Shown: piece after piece, positions 6,112 through 13,408 of the stretch
How positions within the stretch are numbered: the stretch's first letter is position 1
Layout: each line of letters starts with the position of its first letter
NCBI GenBank assembly: GCA_051004015.1
Contig: JBPCKT010000086.1
Coordinates: 1-18,217 of the forward strand
Direction: 5' to 3'
DNA from: SXOA01 sp051004015
GTDB lineage: Bacteria > Planctomycetota > Planctomycetia > Pirellulales > Pirellulaceae
Length of the DNA: 18,217 bases
Notes under the pieces: model-generated
Seen by the model: only the letters and a program-made list of their open reading frames with translations
Database searches by the model: none
What the model was told of the DNA's origin: nothing
Program-made: the position numbers and the translations under genes

Positions 6112-7521
6112 ATGAAGCTCTATATCCGCGGCCAATGGCTCGACCGCGACAAAAAGCTGGAAGTCCGCCATCCCTTCGATGGTTCACTGGTCGATACCGT
6201 ACCGGTCGCAACAGCGGAGGACATCGAATCCGCCCTGGCCGGCGCGGTCGAAGGGGCCGCGATCATGCGGAAATTGCCGGGATATGAGCGGTTCCAGATC
6301 CTCCGACGGGCCGCCGACAAGATGTTCGCCCAGCAACAGGAGCTCGGGCGGCTGATTAGCTTGGAAGAGGGCAAAACGCTGGCGGAAGGAGTTTTTGAAG
6401 CGGGCCGGGCCGCGGAGACGATGGAGCTTTCTGCCGAGGAGGCCAAACGGCCCGGAGGCGAAACGCTGCCGCTGGATGGTGCGCCGGGGGGCGCGGGGAA
6501 AATCGGCTTCACGCTGCGTGTGCCGTGCGGAGTGGTCGTGGCCATCACGCCCTTCAACTTTCCGCTGAACCTGGTCTGCCACAAAGTCGGCCCCGCGCTG
6601 GCGGGCGGAAATTCCGTCATCCTCAAGCCGGCCAGCAACACGCCTCTATCCGCCCTCCGCCTCGTCGAAATCCTTCTGGAAGCCGGCTTGCCGCCGCTGG
6701 CTATTCATTGTCTGGTCGGCCCTGGGAGCGAGATTGGCAAGTCGCTGTGCGGCGACGAGCGGGTGCGAAAAATCAGCTTCACAGGCAGCGTGGAAGTGGG
6801 GAAGCAGATTTGCACACTCGCCGGTATCAAGCGGGTGACGATGGAGCTGGGCTCGAACAGCCCGCTCATCATCCTGGAAGATGCGGACCTCTCCAAAGTT
6901 GCCGACGCCGTCGTGGCCACCGGCTTTGGGAACGCAGGGCAGGTTTGCATTTCCACGCAGCGGGTCATCGGTGTCGACAAGATTTATGGCGACCTTTTGG
7001 AAATCCTGACGGCGAAAGTTAGCAGTCTTAGGACTGGAAACCCACTGGCCGAAGGAACCAAGATGGGGCCGATGATCCGCGAGCAAGATGCCGCTCGCGT
7101 GGAAAGCTGGGTGCGGGAGGCGGCGGCTCAAGGGGCGCGAATTGTCACCGGCGGCTCGCGAACAGGAACTCTCTTCGCACCGACGGTTATTGCCGACGTC
7201 ACCCCTACGATGAAGGTCTTTCAGGACGAGCTCTTCGGCCCAGCCGTCGGCGTCTCCAAAGCGGCCAGCGTCGACGAAGCCATCGCCCTGGCCAATCACT
7301 CCCGCTTCGGCCTCTCCGCCGGGATCTTCACGCAGAACATCGACTCCGCTTTGAAATTCGCCCGCGAGGTGGACGCCGGCAACCTGCACATCAACTGGGG
7401 CCCCGCCTGGCGAGCCGATCTGATGCCCTACGGCGGCCTGAAGGAGAGCGGCTTTGGGAAGGAAGGGCCGAAGTATGCGATCGAGGAAATGACGGAGAAG
7501 AAGACGGTGGTCATTCACTAA
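6112..7521 (+). CDS. NAD(P)-dependent aldehyde dehydrogenase
   Basis: Oxidises an aldehyde to the acid with NAD(P)+; cytoplasmic. ATG 6112 is chosen over 6040 because GGAG (6101-6104) precedes it by seven bases and the product then begins MKLYIRGQW as expected; length 469 residues. Catalytic and cofactor residues are visible: N149 in PFNFP, K172 in LKPAS, FTGS near 223-226, E245 in MELG and the nucleophile C279 in GNAGQVCISTQR. The GQVCISTQR form suggests the lactaldehyde / succinate-semialdehyde / phosphonoacetaldehyde branch, but the substrate cannot be fixed. It lies upstream of an amino-acid-permease-like gene; a long hairpin separates them, so they are probably not one transcript. Confidence 0.93.
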   Translation: MKLYIRGQWLDRDKKLEVRHPFDGSLVDTVPVATAEDIESALAGAVEGAAIMRKLPGYERFQILRRAADKMFAQQQELGRLISLEEGKTLAEGVFEAGRAAETMELSAEEAKRPGGETLPLDGAPGGAGKIGFTLRVPCGVVVAITPFNFPLNLVCHKVGPALAGGNSVILKPASNTPLSALRLVEILLEAGLPPLAIHCLVGPGSEIGKSLCGDERVRKISFTGSVEVGKQICTLAGIKRVTMELGSNSPLIILEDADLSKVADAVVATGFGNAGQVCISTQRVIGVDKIYGDLLEILTAKVSSLRTGNPLAEGTKMGPMIREQDAARVESWVREAAAQGARIVTGGSRTGTLFAPTVIADVTPTMKVFQDELFGPAVGVSKAASVDEAIALANHSRFGLSAGIFTQNIDSALKFAREVDAGNLHINWGPAWRADLMPYGGLKESGFGKEGPKYAIEEMTEKKTVVIH

Positions 7522-7533
7522 AACCAGATAATG

Positions 7534-7628
7534 GCCACGGATTGAACACGGATGAAACACGGATAAGACAGGTTTTAGATTGCTTTGTCCGGGTTTCATC
7601 CGTGTTCAATCCGTGGCTTCTTTTTTCC
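7534..7628 (+). terminator. Long inverted repeat plus T-run after the aldehyde dehydrogenase
   Basis: Perfect 25-nt arms (7534-7558 and 7593-7617) built from CACGGAT/ATCCGTG words are separated by 34 nt. The stem continues imperfectly inward for about 15 more bases (11 matching). It is followed at once by TTCTTTTTT, so it could act as a terminator. The same words are, from memory, a dispersed planctomycete repeat. Confidence 0.55.
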
Positions 7629-7641
7629 TGGTTGCAGACGC

Positions 7642-7654
7642 TATAGTGGTGCGA
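7642..7654 (+). promoter_or_regulatory. Candidate leaderless promoter of the permease
   Basis: GCTATAGT contains a -10-like TATAGT at 7642-7647. Counting seven bases from its last base puts the transcription start on 7654, the A of the permease ATG. No Shine-Dalgarno is visible, which fits a leaderless mRNA. The -35 is weak. Confidence 0.4.
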
Positions 7655-9138
7655 TGACCGGCCAGCCGCATGACGCCGCCCCCCGCCAGCAGTTGTCGCT
7701 GCTGGATTCCACCTGCATCATCGTGGGAATCATCATCGGGGCGTCCATTTACGAGAGCTCGCCGTTCATCGCCCAGAACGCTTCCGCCGCCGCCGTGAAG
7801 TTGGTGGGGCAATGGCGGGAATTCAATCAGCAAGCTCCGCTTTCGCTCAGTGGCCAGGCCACGGTTTCGCAGCTCGCTATCATCGGCGTATGGCTGCTCG
7901 GCGGCGTGCTCGCGCTGATTGGTGCGCTTTGCTACGCGGAGCTGGCCACCGCCTGGCCCGATGCTGGCGGCAGCTATTTCTTTATCTCACGGGCCTTCGG
8001 CAAGACGCTGGGCTTCGCCTTCGCCTGGTGTGAATTCTGGATTATTCGCCCGGGAAACGTCGGGGCGATTGCGTTTGTCTTTGCCGTGTATGCGATGAAG
8101 TTGGTGACGCCGGATGCTCCGCCGGACACTCCGCTCGACCCTGCATCCGTCAAAGCCACTTATTCCGTCGCCCCTGCTCTGCTCGCGGCAGGGGCGATCA
8201 CGCTGCTAACCATCACCAATCTGCTCGGACTGCAAATCGGCAAATGGACGCAAAACGTCCTGGCACTTCTCAAAGTCGCAGGGCTGGCGGTCATCATTCT
8301 CGTCGCTTTCACGTTAACGCCGCCGGAAAGTGTCGCAACCACTAAACCTGCCGGCGAGGGCAGCCTCGGCCTGGCCCTCGTTTTGGTCATGTTCGCCTAC
8401 GGCGGCTGGAGCGATATGTCGTACGTGGCCGCGGAGGTGAAGAACCCGGCGAAGAACATCACGCGGGCCTTGCTGCTGGGAACGCTGGCGGTGACGGTCA
8501 TTTATCTCCTCATCAATATCGCCTTCGCTCGCGGACTCGGCCTGGGCGGATTTTTCTCGTCGCAGGGGGTCGCCTCCGACGTGCTCAGTACACGCTTCGG
8601 CCCGTGGGGAGCGAGGGCCATCAGCCTGCTGATCTGCATCTCCTGCCTGGGAGCGATCAATGGGACGATTTTTGCCGGGGCCCGCGTCTGCTACGCCCTG
8701 GGGGTGAAGGACCCGCTCTTTGCCTGGCTCGGGAAGTGGAACGAGCAGCTCGGCGTTCCCATCCGGGCGACTGTGATGCAAGCCGCCGTCACGATTGCCC
8801 TGGTCATCGGCTTCGGCTTGCGCGAAGGGGGATTCAAAAGCCTCGTCATCTTCACCAGCCCCTTTTTCTGGGGCTTCTTCGTCCTCGTCGGCCTGGCCCT
8901 GATCGTCCTCCGCGACCGCGAGCCCGACCGCCCGCGGCTCTTTCGCCTGCCGCTGTTCCCCATCCTCCCCGCCATCTTCTGCCTCTCCAGCGGCTATATG
9001 ATGCTCAGCAGTATTGACTACGTCTCCCGCAACCTCGCCTGGGAAGCGAGCTGGGCCGTGCTGGTGCTGATTAGCGGCTTTGCGGTGGCGTGGTGGAGGA
9101 GCAGCAGAGCGTCAGGCCGAAGTGCCGAGTCGGTTTAA
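7654..9138 (+). CDS. APC-superfamily amino acid permease
   Basis: A 494-residue multi-pass membrane protein with about 12 hydrophobic segments, likely importing or exchanging amino acids or related amines across the inner membrane. The first helix, STCIIVGIIIGASIYESSPF, carries the glycine-rich unwound substrate-binding segment typical of APC transporters. The conserved ALCYAELATAWPDAGGSYFF stretch matches the family's second and third helices. The frame is open from 7585, but its upstream part is repeat sequence, so ATG 7654 was chosen. There is no clear RBS; a -10-like TATAGT sits so that transcription would begin at the ATG. The stop codon (9136-9138) lies inside a palindromic repeat. Substrate unknown. 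Confidence 0.9.
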   Translation: MTGQPHDAAPRQQLSLLDSTCIIVGIIIGASIYESSPFIAQNASAAAVKLVGQWREFNQQAPLSLSGQATVSQLAIIGVWLLGGVLALIGALCYAELATAWPDAGGSYFFISRAFGKTLGFAFAWCEFWIIRPGNVGAIAFVFAVYAMKLVTPDAPPDTPLDPASVKATYSVAPALLAAGAITLLTITNLLGLQIGKWTQNVLALLKVAGLAVIILVAFTLTPPESVATTKPAGEGSLGLALVLVMFAYGGWSDMSYVAAEVKNPAKNITRALLLGTLAVTVIYLLINIAFARGLGLGGFFSSQGVASDVLSTRFGPWGARAISLLICISCLGAINGTIFAGARVCYALGVKDPLFAWLGKWNEQLGVPIRATVMQAAVTIALVIGFGLREGGFKSLVIFTSPFFWGFFVLVGLALIVLRDREPDRPRLFRLPLFPILPAIFCLSSGYMMLSSIDYVSRNLAWEASWAVLVLISGFAVAWWRSSRASGRSAESV

Positions 9139-9264
9139 CGCAAAGGCGCTAAGGCGCGGAGGCACAAAGGAAAGAAGGAAGCGATTGAGGGCGTTTACGA
9201 CTTCTGCTTCCTTCTCTTTCTTTGAACCTTTGCGACTTAGCGTCTTTGCGCCATTGCGTTAAAC
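9133..9264. repeat. Large inverted repeat spanning the permease stop codon
   Basis: GTTTAACGCAAAGGCGCTAAG (9133-9153) is the inverted counterpart of 9236-9264, which carries an extra 8-nt CCATTGCG. Weaker pairing continues inward through CACAAAGGAAAG and CTTTCTTTG. The TAA stop of the permease lies within the left arm. CGCAAAGGCGC-type words are, from memory, a common dispersed repeat in this phylum. Confidence 0.6.
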
Positions 9265-9295
9265 TGAGTCTTAGTACGCACGGGCCTCTCTCCTT

Positions 9296-9311
9296 TGCTA
9301 AGATAAGTTCA
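9296..9311 (+). promoter_or_regulatory. Candidate extended -10, leaderless start of the protease gene
   Basis: TGCTAAGAT (9296-9304) reads as an extended -10 (TGn plus TAAGAT). The predicted transcription start, seven bases after its end, is 9311, the A of the protease ATG. No ribosome binding site is visible between them. Confidence 0.4.
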
Positions 9312-10840
9312 TGCTGACCTTCCTCGCCAATCGTGGTTATTCGGTCGCCTTCCTCCTCCTGGCGATAACAATTCTCCTACCGCGTCTTGGTCTTTCGCAG
9401 GCCGACCAGCCCGTCGAGCCCTTCGCTCTTCAAGCTGCCGCTGCCATCGAAGCGACCGTCATCGATGCCATCGCCAAGACGGAAAAGTCCGTCGTCGCCA
9501 TCAGCCGGCTGCGGAAGGATCGAGACAAGGAAGTGGGCGAGGCGCTTCGGGAGAATGATCCGCCAATCATTCCCGACCCTCGCGGCGAGGGGGAAGTTCT
9601 GCGGCCCGACTTTGTGCCGCACGGCTTTGGGACGGGAGTGGTCGTGGATGCCAAGGGGCTGATCCTCACCGCCTATCATGTGCTGGGAGACATCAAGAAC
9701 AACGACTACCTGGTCTGGATTCAGAAGAAGCCATACAAGGCTACCGTGCGGGCGGCGGATCCCTGGCTGGACGTGGCGATTTTGAAAATCGACGCCGAAG
9801 ACCTGAAGCCGATCCCGCTAGGGAACGCCAAAGAGCTGAAGAAGGGGCAGATCGTCATCTCGCTGGGTAATCCGTACGCCATCGCCCGCGACGGTGAGCC
9901 GAGCGCCACGTGGGGCATCGTTTCCAACCTTTCGCGATTGGCCCCGGCTCCCAAACAAGCAGCCCGGCCGGCGGAAGGACGGGAGACATTGCACCATTAT
10001 GGCACGCTCATTCAGACCGACGCCAAGCTGGAGCTCGGCACTAGCGGCGGGGCCCTCATCAACCTCAAGGGAGAAATGGTCGGGCTCACTACGTCGCTGG
10101 CAGCCCTCGTGGGCTACGAGAAGGCAGGCGGATTTGCGATTCCCGTCGATGAAGAATTCCGCAAGGCCCTGGAGCAGCTCAAGGTCGGCCGCATGCCGGA
10201 GTACGGCTTTCTCGGCGTCGCCCCCACGCTGCTCACGATGGAGCAGCGGCAGCAAGGGAAGCGCGGGGCTCGCATCATGGATGTCATCCCCGCCACGCCG
10301 GCCGCCAAAGCGGGCATCAAGGCCGAAGACATCATCACGCACGTCGACGGTCAGCCGATTGCCGACGACCTGGAGCTGATCCGCCAATTGAGCGCCATGC
10401 CCGCCGGCAGCAGCGCCAGCCTCACCGTCCTCCGCGGCAGCGGACCGAGCCAGCCGGGAAAAACGCATGTCGCAAAGGTCATCCTTTCCAAGAAGCGCGT
10501 GGAAGGTCCACGGACGCCGTTTGCGGAAACCGTCGATGCCCCCTGGCGCGGCATGAGCGTGGAATACGCCACCGCCGCCCCCACCTTCCGCGATCAGAGC
10601 CGCGACCTGGACCCCGAGGGCTCCGTCGCCGTCATTGCCGTCGCGCGGGACTCCGCCGCCTGGAAAGCCGGGCTCCGCCCCGGCGACTTCGTCAGCCACG
10701 TCGGCAAATCGCGGGTCGCCTCCCCGCAGCAGTTCCTCGCCGCGGTCACGCCGGAGCTGGGGCCGGTCGCCCTGCATCTCACCGCCACGGTCCCCGGCAA
10801 ATCGCTCCGCACGGTGCCCGCGGAAAGCGAAGCTCCCTGA
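9311..10840 (+). CDS. HtrA/Deg-like S1C serine protease with two PDZ domains
   Basis: A 509-residue protein likely acting in envelope protein quality control. The N-terminus is basic then hydrophobic (VAFLLLAITILLPRLG), a signal peptide ending near SQA, or an anchor. The trypsin-like domain shows a complete triad: H123 in TAYHVLG, D154 in PWLDVAIL and S245 in ELGTSGGAL. The GTSGGAL loop differs slightly from the usual GNSGGPL. PDZ1 (about 297-385) has YGFLGVAP and PAAKAGIKAEDII; PDZ2 (about 411-495) has SAAWKAGLRPGDFV. No Shine-Dalgarno is seen at the ATG; an extended -10-like sequence suggests a leaderless transcript. Substrates are unknown. Confidence 0.92.
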   Translation: MLTFLANRGYSVAFLLLAITILLPRLGLSQADQPVEPFALQAAAAIEATVIDAIAKTEKSVVAISRLRKDRDKEVGEALRENDPPIIPDPRGEGEVLRPDFVPHGFGTGVVVDAKGLILTAYHVLGDIKNNDYLVWIQKKPYKATVRAADPWLDVAILKIDAEDLKPIPLGNAKELKKGQIVISLGNPYAIARDGEPSATWGIVSNLSRLAPAPKQAARPAEGRETLHHYGTLIQTDAKLELGTSGGALINLKGEMVGLTTSLAALVGYEKAGGFAIPVDEEFRKALEQLKVGRMPEYGFLGVAPTLLTMEQRQQGKRGARIMDVIPATPAAKAGIKAEDIITHVDGQPIADDLELIRQLSAMPAGSSASLTVLRGSGPSQPGKTHVAKVILSKKRVEGPRTPFAETVDAPWRGMSVEYATAAPTFRDQSRDLDPEGSVAVIAVARDSAAWKAGLRPGDFVSHVGKSRVASPQQFLAAVTPELGPVALHLTATVPGKSLRTVPAESEAP

Positions 10841-10858
10841 GATCGACCCGCCGTGACG

Positions 10859-10867
10859 TGGTATAAT
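10859..10867 (+). promoter_or_regulatory. Extended -10 promoter of the radical SAM gene
   Basis: TGGTATAAT (10859-10867) is a consensus -10 with the TGn extension, 18 bp after the protease stop codon. The predicted start near 10874 leaves a leader of about 44 nt before the ATG at 10918. No convincing -35 was seen, as is usual for extended -10 promoters. Confidence 0.6.
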
Positions 10868-10917
10868 CAGGGCCTCCCGGACCTCACTCCCACCGCGCAC
10901 GAAAAGACACGGCTCCC

Positions 10918-12207
10918 ATGTATTTCCGAATGGCCAACCGTCTCCTCTGGGAGACCGACAAACGCCTGCTTTGGAAGCTGATGTGGAACTTCGGCCTGAA
11001 GGGGGTCCGCTCCGTCCAGAAGCACAAGAGCCGCCTGAAGCGGGGCGAGTTCTTCCCGCCTTTTCTGTACGTCTCCATCATCAACAGTTGCAACCTGCGG
11101 TGTCAGGGCTGCTGGGTGGATGTTGCCGCGAAGCAATCGAAGATTGAAGTCGAGGCGATGCACAAGCTCATCACTGAAGCGAAGGCGATGGGGAACTCCT
11201 TCTTCGGCATCCTCGGCGGCGAGCCTTTCATGCATCCCGAAGTGCTGGAAATCTTCGCCCAGCACCGCGACTGCTACTTTCAGGTCTTCACCAACGGCCA
11301 CTTCATCACCGACGAAGTGGCGAAAGAGCTCCGCCGCTGCGGAAACGTCACGCCGCTTGTCAGTGTCGAGGGAAATGAAATCGTCAGCGACGAGCGCCGC
11401 GGACGGGAGCATGTTTACAGCCAGACGATGCAGGGTCTGCAGAACTGCCTCAAGCACAAAGTGATGACCGGCGTCTGCACCAGTCTCTGCCAGAGCAACT
11501 TCGATCTGCTCAGCGAAAAATGGCTCGACCGGCTGATTGAAATGGGGGTGATGTATACCTGGTTTCACATCTACCGTCCCGTCGGCCCCGACGCGAAGGC
11601 GGACCTCTCGCTCACGCCGGAGCAACAGCTTCAATGCCGCAAGTTCGTCGTCGAGATGCGGGCCAAAAAACCGATCGTCATCATCGACGCCTACTACGAC
11701 GGCGAAGGGCGGGCCCTCTGCCCCGCCGCCACCGGCTTCACCCACCATATCAGCCCGTGGGGGGACATCGAGCCCTGCCCCATCATCCAGTTCGCCAAGG
11801 AAACCATTCACGATGACGTGCCGCTCAAGGACAAATTCCAGAATAGCGCCTTCCTCCGGGACTTCCGCCAGACCGCAGCCGAGAACACTCGCGGCTGCAT
11901 CGTGCTGGAGCGGCCGGACCTGCTCAAGGCACTTGTCGAGCGGCACGGGGCGAAAGACACCACCGCCCGCCACGCCGCCCTCGCCGAGCTCGATTCCATG
12001 CAGCTCCGCCCCTCGCAGTACAACCCCGGCCAGGAAATCCCCGAAAAATCCTGGGCCTACCGCCTGGCCAAATATTTCTTCTTCAACGACTACGGCACCT
12101 ACGGCAAATACTTCGACGCCAAGAAGTGGGTCGATAGCCGCGAGAAGCCGCTGGAACAGTCGCAGCTTCAGCCGCCGGCGAAAGAGCTGTTGCAGATAAC
12201 GACTTGA
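10918..12207 (+). CDS. Radical SAM protein with SPASM-like C-terminal cysteines
   Basis: A 429-residue cytoplasmic enzyme expected to cleave S-adenosylmethionine at a [4Fe-4S] cluster and start radical chemistry; substrate unknown. The CX3CX2C motif is C58-C62-C65 in SCNLRCQGCW, and GGEP (100-103) is the usual SAM-binding segment. The C-terminal half carries C268 (ALCPAATGF), C287 (GDIEPCP) and C327 (TRGC), which could bind an auxiliary cluster as in SPASM proteins. The N-terminus (RMANRLLWETDKRLLWKLMW) is aromatic and basic, perhaps membrane-associating. An extended -10 lies just upstream. A DUF4288-like gene begins 9 bp after the stop, so the pair is probably co-transcribed. Confidence 0.88.
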   Translation: MYFRMANRLLWETDKRLLWKLMWNFGLKGVRSVQKHKSRLKRGEFFPPFLYVSIINSCNLRCQGCWVDVAAKQSKIEVEAMHKLITEAKAMGNSFFGILGGEPFMHPEVLEIFAQHRDCYFQVFTNGHFITDEVAKELRRCGNVTPLVSVEGNEIVSDERRGREHVYSQTMQGLQNCLKHKVMTGVCTSLCQSNFDLLSEKWLDRLIEMGVMYTWFHIYRPVGPDAKADLSLTPEQQLQCRKFVVEMRAKKPIVIIDAYYDGEGRALCPAATGFTHHISPWGDIEPCPIIQFAKETIHDDVPLKDKFQNSAFLRDFRQTAAENTRGCIVLERPDLLKALVERHGAKDTTARHAALAELDSMQLRPSQYNPGQEIPEKSWAYRLAKYFFFNDYGTYGKYFDAKKWVDSREKPLEQSQLQPPAKELLQITT

Positions 12208-12216
12208 GGTGGCCGC

Positions 12217-12642
12217 GTGAACCTCTATTCCGCCCACGTCATTCTTTACGCCCAATTGAAGTCCGGGCGGCAGCGCAAGTTCCCTGTCTGGGAAAACATC
12301 GTCTTGTTTTCCGCCGGCTCCAGCGATGCCGCCTTTGCCAAGGCCCAGGCATATGGCAGGGCGGAAGCCGACGATGAAGACGATTCCTTCACCTGGGGCG
12401 GCAAGCCGGCGCGGTGGGTCTTTGCCGGTGTCCGCAAGGTCACGCCCTGCCATGCAGCCGTGCCCCGAAACGTCGATGGCCTCGAAGTCGCATGCAATGA
12501 ATACGAAATGACTTCTGTCTCAGCTATCCAGCAGTTAGTCGCAGGCGAGCAGGTCGAATTGCTGCTGAATGACCAGTTCACCGATTCCGCTGCCGAAGCT
12601 CCGACCAGGCAATCCGGCCGAATTGTGAAAAAGCTGGCGTGA
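12217..12642 (+). CDS. DUF4288-like protein
   Basis: A 141-residue protein with a GTG start at 12217; its RBS GAGGTGG (12206-12212) overlaps the stop codon of the radical SAM gene, implying translational coupling. The core NLYSAHVILYAQLKSG ... FPVWENIVLF ... FTWGGKPARWVFAGVRKV matches my recollection of DUF4288, a family of unknown function with conserved W/R residues. No signal peptide or membrane segment is visible. The last 30 residues (after LLLNDQF) look disordered and basic. It could assist the upstream enzyme, but gene spacing alone is the evidence. Confidence 0.78.
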   Translation: MNLYSAHVILYAQLKSGRQRKFPVWENIVLFSAGSSDAAFAKAQAYGRAEADDEDDSFTWGGKPARWVFAGVRKVTPCHAAVPRNVDGLEVACNEYEMTSVSAIQQLVAGEQVELLLNDQFTDSAAEAPTRQSGRIVKKLA

Positions 12643-12679
12643 GCGGTCCCAGGTCGTAGAATAGGTAATTGGAGTGTCC

Positions 12680-13297
12680 ATGATCCAAAAGCATCCCACT
12701 GCCGAAGGGCTCGTCGATTTCGATGAGTTTTGCGAGCTGATTCCCGACGGTCAGAAGGCAGACCTTTTAGGAGGAGTCATTTACGTGGCATCCCCCGACT
12801 CGATTCGCTCGAACACGATTAATTCGTTTCTACTGACGTTAATTGCCAACTATCTCGGAGCCCGCGAGATCGACGGCTTTGTCTTCATGAGCCGGGTTGC
12901 CTGCCGGCTGTCAAAGTTCTACGCTCCGGAGCCCGATGTCGGATACGTCCGGCCGGAGCGTGCCACGCTCGTTGAAGAAACCCGCATCAACGGCGCACCG
13001 GACATTGCCGTGGAAATCGTCGCTCACGACAGCCGCGACCGCGATTATGGCGAGAAGCGGGAAGCGTACGAGGCGGCCGGCGTCGAAGAATACTGGATCA
13101 TCGACCCGCTGCAAAAACGCTGCGAGTTCCTCCGCCTGGTGGACGGCACTTATGAGGTCGTACCGCTGGAACAGAACACCATCTTCCGCAGCAGCGTCAT
13201 TCCCGGTTTCTGGCTCAAGGTCGATTGGCTCCTCGCCAAGCCGCTCCCCACCGCCTGGAGCTGCGCCCACGAGGTCTTGGCGGATGACGCGAAGTAA
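12680..13297 (+). CDS. Uma2-family (DUF820) putative PD-(D/E)XK protein
   Basis: A 205-residue protein. ATG 12680 is preferred over GTG 12674 because GGAG (12671-12674) precedes it by five bases. Uma2 proteins have a restriction-endonuclease-like fold, and their biological role is poorly known. Nuclease-like residues are D86 in APEPDVGYV, E112 in DIAVEIVAHDS and K126 in GEKREAY. The YEAAGVEEYWIIDP segment is characteristic of the family. A TAGAAT at 12657-12662 might be a -10, so it could have its own promoter despite following the DUF4288-like gene by only 37 bp. Planctomycetes and cyanobacteria often carry many copies. Confidence 0.9.
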   Translation: MIQKHPTAEGLVDFDEFCELIPDGQKADLLGGVIYVASPDSIRSNTINSFLLTLIANYLGAREIDGFVFMSRVACRLSKFYAPEPDVGYVRPERATLVEETRINGAPDIAVEIVAHDSRDRDYGEKREAYEAAGVEEYWIIDPLQKRCEFLRLVDGTYEVVPLEQNTIFRSSVIPGFWLKVDWLLAKPLPTAWSCAHEVLADDAK

Positions 13298-13350
13298 CCA
13301 GCCTGCGAGCCGTCCCACCCCAGCCAGTGGAATCTCCCTCTTCCCCCGGC

Positions 13351-13356
13351 TAAACT
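13351..13356 (+). promoter_or_regulatory. Candidate -10 of the oxidoreductase gene
   Basis: GCTAAACT contains TAAACT at 13351-13356, of the same GCTAnnnT form as other candidate promoters in the window. It predicts transcription from about 13363, 46 bases before the ATG at 13409. No clear -35 was found. Confidence 0.3.
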
Positions 13357-13408
13357 AACGCGCTCAGGCGAAATCTCCCCCTCTCCCTCTTCAGATAGCG
13401 AGTTTCCT

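Noticed and set aside
7585..7653. Upstream start for the permease
   Set aside because: The extra residues are encoded by the right arm of the 25-bp inverted repeat, and a -10-like hexamer would lie inside the coding region.
10867..12453. Long minus-strand open frame (528 codons) opposite the radical SAM gene
   Set aside because: The + strand carries CX3CX2C and GGEP motifs with a promoter and coupled downstream gene; the antisense frame is low-complexity.
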